A stretch of 64,000 bases of DNA, taken from positions 434,001 through 498,000 of the forward strand of contig CDRNVI010000004.1 in assembly GCA_977017575.1 (NCBI GenBank), read 5' to 3'. This document shows, piece by piece, positions 45,879 through 57,163 of this stretch. The first letter of the stretch is position 1, and each line of letters starts with the position of its first letter. Under the pieces are notes generated by a model that saw only the letters and a program-made list of their open reading frames with translations, made no database searches and had not been told where the DNA came from. This DNA comes from Paramoeba atlantica. Its lineage: Eukaryota > Discosea. Made by a program: the position numbers and the translations under genes.

Positions 45879-46059
45879 CCCATCTGCAGACTCTCCATTG
45901 AAATCGTTCACGATCTAACTTCCACTATATTGCTCCCAAAGTTGAGGAAGCAGTAGCTATTAAAACCACAAGGATTAAAGGAAAAGAATCTCGGAAAGAA
46001 TGCTATAAAAAATCATTTTTTTCGGGGAGCTTGAAAAAAAGGCAAAATTTGCTTAACAC

Positions 46060-46160
46060 AATGAGAGATTCCTAAGGTAAGATCTGCAAAATTCCACAAA
46101 ATCAGCTCAAACGGACATTTGTACGAAAAAAGTGTGGGATAACTTTTCATGAGGGGGGTT
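46060..46160. mobile_element. Right end of a Tc1-type MITE
   Basis: Ends GGGGGGTT next to TA (46161-46162). Read inward on the minus strand it gives AACCCCCCTCATGAAAAGT, close to the TIR of the MITE at 50921 (AACCCCCCACAGCGAAAAGT). The subterminal AGCTCAAACGGACA and GATCTGCAAAAT motifs recur near 50970-50980 (inverted) and 55775-55800. The left end is uncertain (TAACCCCCCC at 45452 or 45034). Confidence 0.55.
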
Positions 46161-46190
46161 TATTACTGCGTTCCTCTGTATATTATAATG

Positions 46191-46260
46191 TACCGGGCGA
46201 TACTTAATTACGGTTTTTACCTAATTACGGTTAATCTATTTAAGATTAAAACTGACATTT
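46191..46260 (+). mobile_element. Terminal segment of a palindromic MITE family
   Basis: Starts TACCGGGCGATACTTAATTA and contains a second CTAATTACGGTTAA block, then TTTAAGATTAAAAC. The same order is present at 59518-59575, and the outer terminus recurs inverted at 59619-59627. The other end of this copy is not visible. Confidence 0.6.
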
Positions 46261-46574
46261 TTATTTTCCGAGCAAAATATTTTTATGCGCCCTGTGACTG
46301 GAATATCAGGAAGCAGAAAGCCGCCTGGGCGAGGAATAGAGCGACTGGCATTCCTCGTGCAATGTGGAATGCGCCACCATGTTGCTACATAGTATCAGAT
46401 AATTGCATTACGAGGGGCTTGTAAACATTCTAGCTTGGATTTGGCTACGGGGAACGCAACGATGATGCGGATACCACTAGAAGATAAGCGACAAAGCACT
46501 TTCGAATCTAGTGGGTATAAGATGCAAATTCGTTGTGGGCAACGCATAACCGATTTTCCCTATTTACGGAATTG

Positions 46575-46660
46575 CCAGCTTTGGTGATTCCTCTCCAGAA
46601 CATCATCAACGCAACGTTTTCTCAGCCTCGGAAGCGGAGCTTGCTTGCCCAAAGAATTGT
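46575..46660. repeat. 86-bp inverted repeat partner of 58032-58117
   Basis: Contains CCTCTCCAGAACATCATCAA and CAGCCTCGGAAGCGGAGC. The reverse complement occurs at 58032-58117 with about one mismatch. On the minus strand it encodes the apparent C-terminal tail of the pogo-like transposase (FGQASSASEAEKTLR and stop), so the second site is probably a fragment of another copy. Confidence 0.85.
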
Positions 46661-47530
46661 TCAAAAGCAGTATTTGGGTACATCCCCTTGACGGGGGCAA
46701 TCTCAGAAACGCTAATGCAAAACAAGCGCACGAGTAACCTTCTGAACGCTATTTCGAAGTCGCCACGCGCTAAGAAGCTCATTATATTGAGGCTTGAATA
46801 AGCGATTAAAAACGCGATCATGGAATTGTATGGCTTTCGTACACCCTCCGGGTATCGTCTGTGGATCACAATTCGTTGGTACATTATTCGTTCTATGAGC
46901 GGTATAATCGTCCGTGATAATAACCGTCGGGGGGTTGTCAAGAGTATAGGGTAAATATTTCTTTAACATTCGCTCATAGACATCGTCAGTAACCCACCCA
47001 GAACGACTTACATCGATGTAAATCCCGCTCAGAGAATAAGCTAGACGTGCCATTTCAGTGTAAATGGTAGAGCTTTCTCGATTCTTTGCATTGTGCTCAA
47101 AGATCACCGTTGGGTAAAGTGGAAATACCTTATCCAAAGCAAAATCATACACACCTGCAAGAAAAGCTGTAACTGTTTCTTTCGGATTGGTATCCACGAC
47201 TTTTGGCTGTGGGCAACCAATCGGAGCAAGAGTGTATCCTTGAACTTCTCGATTGACAAACATCGCAGTTTCGTCACCGAAGAAAGCGAAGCGATACTTA
47301 CGCACAGTGTTTTGAGTATAAAATTTCTCTGCCCACTGAGAGATTCGAAATTCTACGTCACTGGGCGCCAGGCACTGCGTTCGACCCCATCTCCGCCACA
47401 CCCATCCATAGTGCTTTTTGAAACGCTGATAAGTGTCTTCTACAGCAGTTATAGAAGTTACACCCCCGTTCAGAAAAAATGTTACAAAAGTTTTAAGAGC
47501 ATGGAAGGAGCTTTTTAGCTAGTTTTTTTT
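46615..47530 (-). pseudogene. pogo-like (DDE_1) transposase, catalytic part
   Basis: Minus-strand frame from about 47530 reads FLNGGVTSITAVEDTYQRF, then FGDETAMFVN (first Asp), VIITDDYTAHRT (second) and FHDRVFNRLFKPQ (third acidic residue, an Asp). The second and third are 29 residues apart, close to the DD29-30D of pogo/Fot1 elements. After a frameshift near 46740 the likely C-terminus (ISVSEIAPVKGMYPNTAFEQ) follows in the next frame. The DNA-binding half lies at 50331-50816 on the same strand, separated by another transposon. Confidence 0.7.
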
Positions 47531-47669
47531 CGTAGTTACTCGGATACGTTAGGATAACAACGGAAAAATAGTCAGAATTCATCATTTTGCAGTACTTGAC
47601 CAGAGTATTTTTTATGTCAAAATTTTATCTGAAAATTATCTACTTTCAGTGATTTGTTCTTATTTTTCA

Positions 47670-49802
47670 ATGTCACAAACGGACTCAAGTCTCTCTGCAG
47701 AGAGTCTTTCCGCGTCTTCCGCAACGGATACCGACTGGGAACCTTCGGAAGCTTCTGAAACGGAGTATGATTCCTCTTGCTCGACTTCGGGGGATTCTGA
47801 AGAATGCGAATCTGCCTACCACGAAAGTGGTTCAGATATCGCTTTCGTTGTAGGTGAAGGTATCGGTTCGGAAAGTTGCGATTCCGAAGATATGACTCTC
47901 CCCTTTCTTTTTCAAAAATCGCAACAGACGCACCATTCAACGAAATGCATAGCGGACCATACTTTTCAAGCAGATCTATTGGAAATCACTCAGAGTATAT
48001 CACATCACTTAGCATCCACTTTAGCATCCCCCGCCTTAGAACCCCCAGAACCACAGATTCAGCAAAGTGGAGAAGTTCAGAAGACGTCTCCCGAGGTTTG
48101 TCTCGCACTCAGAGACTGCAACGAACCCCCGGACGTACATGTGATGGAGCGAATTGAGATTACCGGTGATTCGTTGGAACCCCCTTCCGAAAATGAGGCT
48201 TCTAACTCAACCACACCTTTAGCCACTCTTAAAAAAACAATTAGTTCGCTAAATCGAACTGTGCAGGCACAGAGAAATGCGATAAAACGTTTAAAGAAGA
48301 ACCTGCGGATTCACAGGAGGGTAATAAATGCATCTGAGGAACGAGAAGCTCGTTCAAAAGAGTACGTCCGCGTTTCTGTACTCGAATCTGACGAATGCAA
48401 AATAAGGTGCCAGACGCTTAGGCACGAAGTTCTTGAATATTCCCATAGACTTGATACCCTAAAAAACTCTTATTTTACACTTTTTGAAGAGCAGCAGCGA
48501 ATTCTTCGAAGCATGCGTGATTTAAGAAAACAAATGGTCGAGGGGTCTATTGGTGAGGTAGACAAGATCACTCCTGCGAAGAAGCCTCGAGGGCGACCAG
48601 CTAAACTTGCAACTCGGCGTAGACGCGGGCTTCCGGTGATTTTATCTCAGAAAGGCAGCTTGAAGACACCACATACCGTGGCCCTACGAGTTTTGTACTT
48701 AACGGGATACTTCACTCAGGCGGATCTGTGCCACATGTTCACATTAAATCGAATGACATGCAGTCGAATGCTGCATCGTCATAGTAGACATGACGTTGAG
48801 CTTCGACAAGCGAAATCTTCGTATGAACGGCTAACTAATTGGCCAGATTTCGAAAAAGCCAAAGAGCTACTTCCAAAAGTCATGGCAAAGGTGCGCAGAC
48901 ACAGGAACTTCAATACACTGAGTTGCGCATTTTCGGAACTGAGTGGGAACAGTATGCAAATTAAACGCCATCGATTGCGCGACCTCCTTTACTTATTTAA
49001 GTATAAGTACAAAAGAAAGAAAAACACTCTGAATCTGACCCCTGCAAAGAAGGAAGCCCGGGTGCTGTTTTGTCAGGCTTTGTTGAAAGAGCAACAACTC
49101 ACAGGAGGACTCTTTTTAAAGAAACTCCTTATAACTGATGAAACGTATGTACATGCCGGGGACGGTACTCGAAAAGCTTGACAAAGTGATGAAGATGTTG
49201 TTTCTCGATCGCGGGTACATCATCCCACTAAAGTCATGCTCTGGGGTGGCATAGACATTCAAGGTAATATCCTTTGGCATTGGTGTAACAACTTTACAGA
49301 GTTTTACGCACACGAGGCCACACGCTCTTTGTATCCCGGTGAAAGTCGTGAGATCCCCCCTCCTGGTCGCAAATTAGGAAATTATTACTACCGAAAGGAA
49401 ATCTTGATGAAACAGTGGATTCCTTACCATGCATCTCACCTTAACATGATTTTTCAGGATGACGGAGCACCGCCACATACGGCGAAGAAGACAATGATGT
49501 GGTGGGGGACGAGGGATGAAATAGGTACTCAAAGTTTGCGCACCTACAAAAGTTCCGATGGAGCTATTCTCCCGAAATGGCCGGCGGATTCTCCTGACCT
49601 TTCTCCTATTGAAAATTTTTGGTCTTTTTTAATACAGGAGAAGAATAAAAAGTGTCCGAATACGCAATCCGAGATTATCCAGGTATCTGAAGAATTTTTG
49701 AGGAGTCCAAAAGCTCGTGAGCTGGCTCAAACAGTAGTTGACTCCTTTGAAAGAAGGCTGCAAGAGTGTGTAGCAAATGGTGGAAATCGGGTGAATTATT
49801 AA
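47670..49802 (+). pseudogene. Tc1/mariner-like transposase with long N-terminus and DD49E spacing
   Basis: One frame from ATG 47670 to TAA 49802 with a single in-frame TGA at 49179-49181. Residues 1-60 are acidic and Ser-rich. A coiled-coil-like region lies at about 195-290, an AT-hook (KKPRGRPAK) near 310, and a helix-turn-helix-like region (TQADLCHMFTLNRMTCSRML) near 355. The catalytic domain has LLITDETYVHAG, VMLWGGIDIQGN, MIFQDDGAPPHTA and SPDLSPIENFW. Asp and Glu are separated by 49 residues because of an extra segment (WWGTRDEIGTQSLRTYKSS). The family usually has 34-41. TIRs were not identified. Length (~710 codons) is about twice that of typical Tc1. Confidence 0.75.
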
Positions 49803-50250
49803 CTTTTTAACATTAGCACAGTGTATGGGCATTATGTGGGAGGGGAAAAGGATACAATCCCTTTTGGTATTTTCTTCGTGAGATAAATAGATAGATTATA
49901 GTATCTACTTTTGTATGATAGTAAGATCCGTATTTAAGAAAGATTTATTTATGTTTATAATCAAATTTTTAAATTTCACTGATGCCGGACACACTCAGCA
50001 TGGGAAAGAATGGTCGGGAGCTCCTTGTGATCTTCTCTGGAACAGTCATCTTTCAGGTGGTACTGGCGCTGACCGTCTCATCTTAATAGATTGTAGAAGT
50101 TGTAGAAATATGCTCCTCTTCTGACTCATCCTTTCCGTCTTCTCCAACAAAAGTTTCCGTCAAAATTGACTTTTTAGGTCGACAGAAGGTTCCACAAGTT
50201 CAGTCAAAATAAACTTTTTAGGTCGACACAAGATTCCACAATGCGATATT
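49803..50250. other. Spacer with 44-bp tandem duplication
   Basis: A ~44-bp unit containing CTTTTTAGGTCGACA is repeated twice at about 50158-50245. The rest (49803-50157) shows nothing recognisable. It may be transposon end sequence. Confidence 0.6.
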
Positions 50251-50330
50251 TCAGTTGCTTGCAATATTTTTCCTCGGGAGCCCCTGCCGAGATCTCTTCA
50301 AAACAGACATTATTTCCCCTTTAGCGCACC

Positions 50331-50816
50331 TCATACGTCCAGGAAAACTGTAACAATATGGCATGAACGGGGGTGTAATCTCGTTTTCTGTCGGATCAAA
50401 TCGATCACCATCGATTTGGTCAGTGGGCACCACAATGCGGAGGCCTGCTCACAAGCACGATGAACAGACAGCATTGCCTCATCTTTATCATAGACTTCGG
50501 CATTCGCATCACCATATTCCCCCCCTCTTTCATTGAATCCCCGGTTCCGGTGTTGGTTTCCCATGTTGCGGTTACTTAACTTTTGGTAGTGGTCAATCCC
50601 CGTTTTACGAATTTCATAAACCGCTCTCCGTGATATACCATATTTTTGTTCGATTTGCTTTACAGAACTTTGAGATCTACAAATTTCTCGTTTCTCGAAT
50701 ATAGTAAGTTCAGTACGCTGCCGTTTTTCCTGAACTATTACCGTCGGGGTGTTGTTAATAATAAGGGATGTGCGCTCCCCTACTTGCGGTTGGGGGGGGG
50801 GAGCTTCCGAAGCCAA
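50331..50816 (-). pseudogene. pogo-like transposase, N-terminal HTH part
   Basis: 161-codon minus frame with a psq/CENP-B-type helix-turn-helix: LTIFEKREICRSQSSVKQIE then QKYGISRRAVYEIRK at residues ~39-75. A basic linker follows. Such domains bind the transposon ends in pogo elements. The frame ends before any catalytic motif; the matching catalytic part is at 46615-47530 on the same strand. The intervening 2.8 kb includes the DD49E transposon. Confidence 0.65.
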
Positions 50817-50920
50817 GTGGTCAGAGGTCCACGCACAGAGTGAACTGTGGTCGGAACTCCGTCAGTATCTGACATAAGGGTGAAAAGTACGGGAGAAAGA
50901 GAGGAACCAGTATACAAATA

Positions 50921-51845
50921 AACCCCCCACAGCGAAAAGTCATCCCCCTCTAACTTTTCAGCCAAGTGTCCGTTTGAGCTCATTTTTGTTGCATTTCGTT
51001 GTTCCCAACACAAAGACTTTGCGCGTTATAGCATGGAACCAAGGCTCTCAAATGCGTGCATCCGATAGATGTATTATCACTTTCTTCACATTTTTCAAGA
51101 GACCAATTTCTCATACTTTAACAAAATAAATCTTCTCCTCTCATGAGAAATTCAATTATTTTTGTCCGTTTTTGCTGATTTTTGTTGCAAACGAGAGACC
51201 TCGTTCTCCTAGCAAAGATCTTTGCCGCTATTTTTTAATATTGACCCAATTGTGCCCCCTGGCCGCGGAGTGTTTGTTTTGTTAAATTAGTATGGTATGA
51301 CGATGCAAAAAAATAGAACCTAAAAACAATTTTCTTTTTCAGTTTCTAAAATGATCTAAAAATGGTGGGAACGTGTAGATCTCAGAATTTTGAACGAGAA
51401 AATGATATCTTAACCCCCTTAGGCCCCTTCAAGCAAAAAGTAAAGGGGACAGCTTAAAAAAGTTGATTTATCACCGTTTCAAGAAAGAAGCAATCAAAGA
51501 CAAATATTCTACCACGTGACAAATTGAATGTTTGTTATCTGTTTTTGATCATTTTTGTTGCAATCGAGAGATCTCGTTCCCCTAGCGAAGATCTGTGACA
51601 CCATTTTCATGTTGACCCCCTTCTCCCCCCCTGGTCGAGGAACATGAGATTTTTCGGGTAATATTGGCATGACTATGTAAAAGCGTCATTAAAAAAATGT
51701 GTTTTAATTTGTTATCTGTGAAGAGGTCTAAAAACAGCGGGAACGTGCAGATCTCAAAATTTTGAACGAAAAAGTGGTGCCGCAAACCCCCTAGGCCTCG
51801 TTGTACAAAAAAAAGAGGGGGGTGACTTATTAGCTGTGGGGGGTT
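50921..51845. mobile_element. 925-bp Tc1-type MITE with ~30-bp TIRs and two internal repeats
   Basis: TIRs: left 50921-50950 (AACCCCCCACAGCGAAAAGT then CATCCCCCTC), right 51815-51845 inverted (AACCCCCCACAGCTAATAAG then TCACCCCCC). Both are flanked by TA (50919-50920 and 51846-51847). Inside, two diverged ~370-bp repeats (about 51070-51440 and 51440-51820) share CGAGAGATCTCGTTCCCCTA and GGGAACGTGTAGATCTCA blocks. No ORF of note. The TIR start AACCCCCC matches the autonomous Tc1-like element at 54500. Confidence 0.75.
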
Positions 51846-51982
51846 TATATATTATCTCCACATACATAGATGCACATCAGAGGCTTAAAAGCACAAAGCC
51901 CGTTGAAGAAATTGGGTAAAAATAGGCAAAACATCTGCTCTCAAAAAAACGCTCCGAAAATTCAACATGGAATTTGTGCGTA

Positions 51983-53615
51983 TTAAGGGGGGGAGGGAAG
52001 GGGGTGCATATTAAAGGGGTAGTCACAGTACTGTCTTTGGAAATTTACCAACAGGGATATTTCAGTACAAATTTCATATCGTACAGATGTTGATCTCTGC
52101 AGGGCCCGAACAACATCCATATTGTCGCAACCTAGGACAACGTGCGGGGCATAGGACCAACCACAGTGCAAAGCATCTATTGCCGAGAAAAACTCGAGAT
52201 CGTAGATGTCACTTTTCTTTACGGTAGGGTAGCTGCGTTCCTCAATGATTTTACCATCCGGACGTAGTACGACGTGCCCTTTGAAACTTAGGGATGCGTC
52301 CGAGAAAGCTACTACGTGGTGAGATGGAATTTGCGGAGGAGTTCGACAATTGGGTATGTTTGACAAAAGGTTGGAAATTGCTTCTATGAGAATTGCTCTC
52401 TCCTTGACAGTTAATGCATAAACGCGCCACACGTTTACTAATTTGTCCGATTTCAAATATGTCGGCGAATGGGGCACCTCTCACAAGGACATCCCAGATA
52501 ATTGTTCCGATTACTTGTTGTATGTAACGTACTGTATCATATTTGTTTATTTTTAGGGTTTTCCATCGTTGGATATTACATTCACAATGATTCCAATGAA
52601 GTACCCGGCTTTCCCACCAATAGGTTATTCCCAGAAACGTGCCACGTGGTTGAGGTTGTTCTAAGTACTTCCATTTTACTGAACAGCCCTTCGGAGGAGG
52701 TTTTGAGCAGGCTTCCAGCCTTCTAAACAACTCGTTGAGAAAACACAGCTTGTGAGATACGGCTAGTACATTGTCATACCACAAGAAAATGACCCCAACT
52801 CTGTCTCGTGTTCTGTTTTCACGAATCCAGGCAAACGAATGTAAAATATTCTTCCCTCCTCCAACGAGCACAGGTTCATATCCGGGAGGTATGGCGCTTA
52901 ATACTATTGTCCGTGTAACACATTGCGCAAAGTATGGAGCCCAGGAAAACCCCATGGGCAATACCTTTAGAGAGAAAACTTTACTTGCACATAATATAGA
53001 AACAAAATTTTCTATTCCCCTGGGAAATGCAATTTGGTGAAACCCATGTCTCATATCTGCACTTAACATGTACCCGTGCGGAAAGCGTGATATAGCACAT
53101 CTCACCTCTGACAAGGTAGGCAGGTTCACACATAACGGTTTTTTGCATAGTCCGTTTAATGCAGTTCCATCAAAAATGCTGCGCGACGCAGTATTATTCT
53201 TTGGCACCTCGAAATAGAGGAGAAACACGCGAGCACAATTGTGTGGACTTCTGATTTCCTCTAGCACTCTGCTTTTTACCAGTTCGTGCAGATGATCCAA
53301 CCATTTTCTTTCTGAGTGTGAGCCATGACAACTTTTAATAGATTCCAGGCCCACCATTTCTCGGAAAGAGGATGCGTCTTGGAGCGCTCCCAAACTTTCT
53401 GTTGCCCATTGAAGATCCATGTTGCTACCTACATTTTTGAGATACCGTAAGCTAATGGTTCCCGCTACATTTATTGGATCAAGCGGCAGCATCTGCGTTG
53501 CCCGAATTTTCGAAAACAAGGTTCGCGACGTAGCGTACCCACCTTCGTCCAGTGGCTCCATTTCAAGGAAATCTGCTCCGTTCATTATAGATTTGTTTTG
53601 TGGCATTGATTGCAT
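51983..53615 (-). pseudogene. RT-RNase H region of YR element F
   Basis: Minus-strand RT shows LLYFEVPKNNTASRSIFDG, MLSADMRHGFHQIAF, VLPMGFSWAPYFAQ and the catalytic loop VIFLWYDNVLAVSH (YDN, compare VDN in element E). RNase H shows VVAFSDASLSFKGHVVL, DLEFFSAIDAL and LGCDNMDVVRAL. It belongs to a second YR lineage, distinct from A-D. The gene is broken. Confidence 0.8.
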
Positions 53616-53963
53616 TCGTGATATAGTTGCTATTCAGAAAACTGTATGTTGGCTTCTTGGAGTACAAGAAACCTTTTTTTTTATCAGTATGATGTGCGGG
53701 AACATTTTCTTTTTTTGAAACATTTGTTTTCAATCTCGCGTTTTGTAGTCGTTTTTTTTGTGAGCTTCTTAGAAGCCACCGTGCGTATTACTTTGTCATA
53801 AGAAATTAAGAATTATTCAAAGGGTAGATCCCGTAGCTTATTTATAACATTATGATATAAATCCCATAGCTTATTGTAAAATTTTTGCGCATAGATTTAC
53901 GTATTCGCATGGACACGTACTGCCTTTCCCTTCATCCACCTTTAGCTTCCTTTCGTTTCTTTT
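53616..53963. other. YR/RT intergenic region of element F
   Basis: About 350 bp of AT-rich sequence between the recombinase and RT genes of element F. No motif recognised. Confidence 0.5.
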
Positions 53964-54499
53964 TTACTTCCTTATTTTCTTTGCTGCTTTCTCCGGGTCC
54001 GTATTTGTCCTTTTCTCGTTGTATTGATAGCGAGGAGCCAGGTAATGGTCGTTTCTCACTTTCTCAGACATTCCGGCAAGCGCATGAGCTAGTAAGCGGA
54101 TTGCATCATTTACTATTACTCCCGTTCCTCCATGTCGCAAGGTGTGTGTTCCGTCGAACTTAACAGTCGTAGGCCACTTCAGTTCCTTTGATGCTTTTCG
54201 GATTAGTTCACTCACTCGACGTTTTTTATAAGCAGGAAAAGCAAGTTCACCGTGCGGTATGTCTTGCAGAACAGATCGAACTTCCGTCTCTCCTTTATAG
54301 CTAAGGGGCTTGTATCTAGGCTTTTCACATGTTAATTTTCGTGTCTTCTCAGATCGCAAGAGCAGATGGGCGGGGTTCGTGCCACAAAGATCACCACCCC
54401 GTATTAGCTCTACCTCGCATGACCGCAGCGCCGCATAAAACTGAACTCGTACTGCATCCGCCAATTGTTTCCCATTTTCATGTTGTTTGAGCCATTCTA

Positions 54500-55849
54500 A
54501 ACCCCCCGTCACGAATAAGTGACCATAGGCTAAAATCTTTGCGGAGGGGGGTATGGGGGTATACATACCATATTTTCGTGTTGAATTTCGCGTTCTGCAG
54601 TTTCCCGCTATTGTTTTTTGTCCTAGAGAAACTAAAGTTTTTAAAAAATTGAAAATATCGATTTTTTGAAAAACACTTTTTTTTTATGAGAAGAAGAAAA
54701 CTCTCCCTACCTAAAGGGGGTTTGACGCAAGCAGGGAAGCTTATACTTCGTTTGCGTCACGAAGACGGTGTTTCTAAGCGAAAACTAGCAAAAGAATTTA
54801 ATGTTAGTCGTCGAATTGTGAGATCTTACTTGGCAGAACCAATTGTGACTTATGAGGCTTCCACCCCGAAATCTAAAAGTCCGGAGGTGAAAAAACGAAG
54901 ATGTGAAATTGAGAATGCCTTGCAGGATACAGATGCAAGGGGGGTACCAAAGAACAATAGTTCCAGACGTATTGTAGCTGTACTTGCTAGGAAAGGAATA
55001 AAAATAGGGAGAAGAACTGTACAAAGGGATCTTAAAGAATTGGCATGGAACTACCAAGCGCGTCCTCTTTCTCAAGGCTTATCTGAAAAACAAATGATTA
55101 AAAGGGTAAAGTTTTGTAAAAAATGGCTAAGAGGGAAGCGCCACTCTGGAGAAGTAATATTTAGTGATGAAAAGATATTTGACACCAATGACTCAAGGCG
55201 AAATCAGTGGGTACGCCCAAATGGAAAGCCATCCACAGGACAAAAAGTACGCTGGGCACCAAAGTGTCACGTTTGGGGTGCGATTGGGGTCGGGTGGAAA
55301 TGTTTGCGCATCCTTCCTGTTTCTAATATAAATAGTAAAACCTACGTAGAAACGCTCAAAAGTGTAACACTACCTTCTAACCGTATTTTTCAACAAGATG
55401 GGGCCACTGCTCACACAGCGAAGGCCACTAAGCAGTATCTTTTGAATTCAGGAATAAGCTTCATCGAAACGTGGCCCCCCAATTCACCCGACCTTAATCC
55501 CATAGAGAATGTGTGGTCTATGATGCAAGAACTTGTTGATGAGCAATTGCCTTCTAAAACCGAATCACTTATCCATTGCGTAAAGAATGCATGGAGCAAG
55601 ATTCCTACTGAGGTTATGGATCATATGGTTCTTAGCTTCAATAAGCGACTGAAAGCTTGTATTGAGAAAAATGGCGAAAAAGTGAAAAAATGGTAGGCGA
55701 CCCCCCCTAGGTGTAGGTGTTCAGAATTTGTACCAAGTGTGTGACCCCAAGATATTAGGGCCTGAGATCTGCAAAATGCAACAAGAATTAGCTAAAACGG
55801 CTTTATATACCAAAAGTTAGCCTATGGTCACTTATCGTGACGGGGGGAT
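54500..55849 (+). mobile_element. Complete Tc1/mariner-like transposon (DD35E)
   Basis: 1,350 bp with TIRs: left 54500 onward (AACCCCCCGTCACGA then ATAAGTGACCATAGGC), right inverted ending at 55849 (ATCCCCCCGTCACGA then TAAGTGACCATAGGC). It is flanked by TA at 54498-54499 and 55850-55851. It encodes one intact transposase. It interrupts the recombinase gene of YR element F, so it is younger than that element. With clean ends and an intact gene it may be, or recently have been, mobile. Confidence 0.93.
54686..55696 (+). CDS. Tc1/mariner-like transposase (DD35E)
   Basis: 336 codons from ATG to TAG, the usual length of the family. N-terminal paired HTH: LTQAGKLILRLRHEDGVSKR then KLAKEFNVSRRIVRSYL at ~14-50, and a second (SSRRIVAVLARKGIKIGRRT) near 92-112. 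The catalytic domain has VIFSDEKIFDTND (first Asp), CHVWGAIGVG, RIFQQDGATAHTA (second Asp) and PPNSPDLNPIENVW (Glu) with 35 residues between the last two. It would cut the transposon at its TIRs and paste it at TA. Confidence 0.95.
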   Translation: MRRRKLSLPKGGLTQAGKLILRLRHEDGVSKRKLAKEFNVSRRIVRSYLAEPIVTYEASTPKSKSPEVKKRRCEIENALQDTDARGVPKNNSSRRIVAVLARKGIKIGRRTVQRDLKELAWNYQARPLSQGLSEKQMIKRVKFCKKWLRGKRHSGEVIFSDEKIFDTNDSRRNQWVRPNGKPSTGQKVRWAPKCHVWGAIGVGWKCLRILPVSNINSKTYVETLKSVTLPSNRIFQQDGATAHTAKATKQYLLNSGISFIETWPPNSPDLNPIENVWSMMQELVDEQLPSKTESLIHCVKNAWSKIPTEVMDHMVLSFNKRLKACIEKNGEKVKKW

Positions 55850-56306
55850 TATAAGGTGAAAAAGTATACCCTCAGATATGGAGACACGCGGAGGGCGCGA
55901 TACTTTGTTTTTTTAAGATGAGCGCAATAGCTCCGTCAGTAGCCCTTCGTAGCAAGGGATCTTTGGCCCATATGCTATCTCCTTCAAGAAGATCGAATCT
56001 CTCTACTTCTTGATAGAAGATTAATGCACTACGATAGCCCTCGAAGGTTGATGGAGATGAATTGTGTGACGCTAGCTCAGCTAGGTACAATCCAAATGCT
56101 TCCTTTGTGATTCTTTCAAAACCCTTTTTGACAGAAAATTCTTTAAGAATAGTGATTCTTGAATTGTACAAGCGATAGGTTCCATCAGATATCGAGTATT
56201 TTGCTAGTTTACTAAGCAGCTCGTTCGAATTTGAAGGAATAACTTCGTGTACGGTCCCTATGCTCTCTCTCATGGACATTTTACCAGTTATTTTAGGTAG
56301 TATCAC

Positions 56307-57163
56307 TGATCACGTATCTGGCAGAAATAGAGGGACTTCTAGGAGTATATTCGTGTAGATTATGAATAGGGATAGATTGTTTTATCTTTCGTTGGTAAGT
56401 TAGAAGTAGCGATTGGGACTATACTTTGTCCTGCTATGAAGATTCTCGAATAGGCCGTTAATAAATCTTACAGCGATTTTTTTGTTATCTTAAGATTTTT
56501 TGTTTTTGTTTTGGTTGCATGCTTACGCCATAAGTGTAGTCGGAACCTACACGAGGTCGTGGTGTAATTACGAATGTATGAATCTCTTAATTCTTAAATA
56601 GGTCTTCAATAAAATGGCAACCTTCTTTATGTGAACTTCCGTTGTAATTACAAATGCAGGTATGGATACTTCAATGAGACCTTGGCTATGCCACAACAGC
56701 CACAATCCAAGTTCTTGTAGATTTTTAAATTTAATTATTTTTTTTTAAATTGTGTCCTCAGTATTTTTTTAAGGATACTGCGCGTGTTCCAAATGCGAAT
56801 TACCTGCCCTTTATTATGGGAAGATGACCCAAACTTCATAAAATAAAAACGTCAAAATTGCAAATTACAAGATTCTTCTCCTTGCCTTTGCGCTGTACTT
56901 CATTTTTCTTTATCAGAGCGGTTTGCTCGGTTTTCATATACATGTATGGATTTACCTTCTGGGTTTGGGTAGTTACGAGTGTTACGAAACATAGCTTTGT
57001 GATTATGAGCACCTGTATTTGAATAACGATTTTGATGACCGCTATACACCGATCGAGATATACGATTTTGTGAGTCATGCGGCCTGTCAAAGAAACCAAC
57101 AGGAATTAATCCAACTTTCTCCTTGTAAGCACGTAGTTGTTTAAAACGTTTAACACTGTCTCG
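56307..57163. other. gag/YR intergenic region of element F
   Basis: About 860 bp, AT-rich, between the gag-like and recombinase genes of element F. The minus frame at 56836-57099 shows no similarity that I recognise. Confidence 0.4.

Larger units (their letters stand above)
53964..56306 (-). pseudogene. Tyrosine recombinase region of YR element F (split by Tc1 insertion)
   Basis: The 5' half (56306-55872) is a helical core-binding domain (YRLYNSRITILKEFSVKKGF, then FEGYRSALIFYQEV). The 3' half (about 54497-53964) is catalytic, with FYAALRSCEVELIRGGDL carrying the Arg, an HTLRHGGTGV box (H-x-x-R) and AHALAGMSEKVRNDHYLAP. The Tc1-like element at 54500-55849 sits between them with TA duplications. 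Confidence 0.78.
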
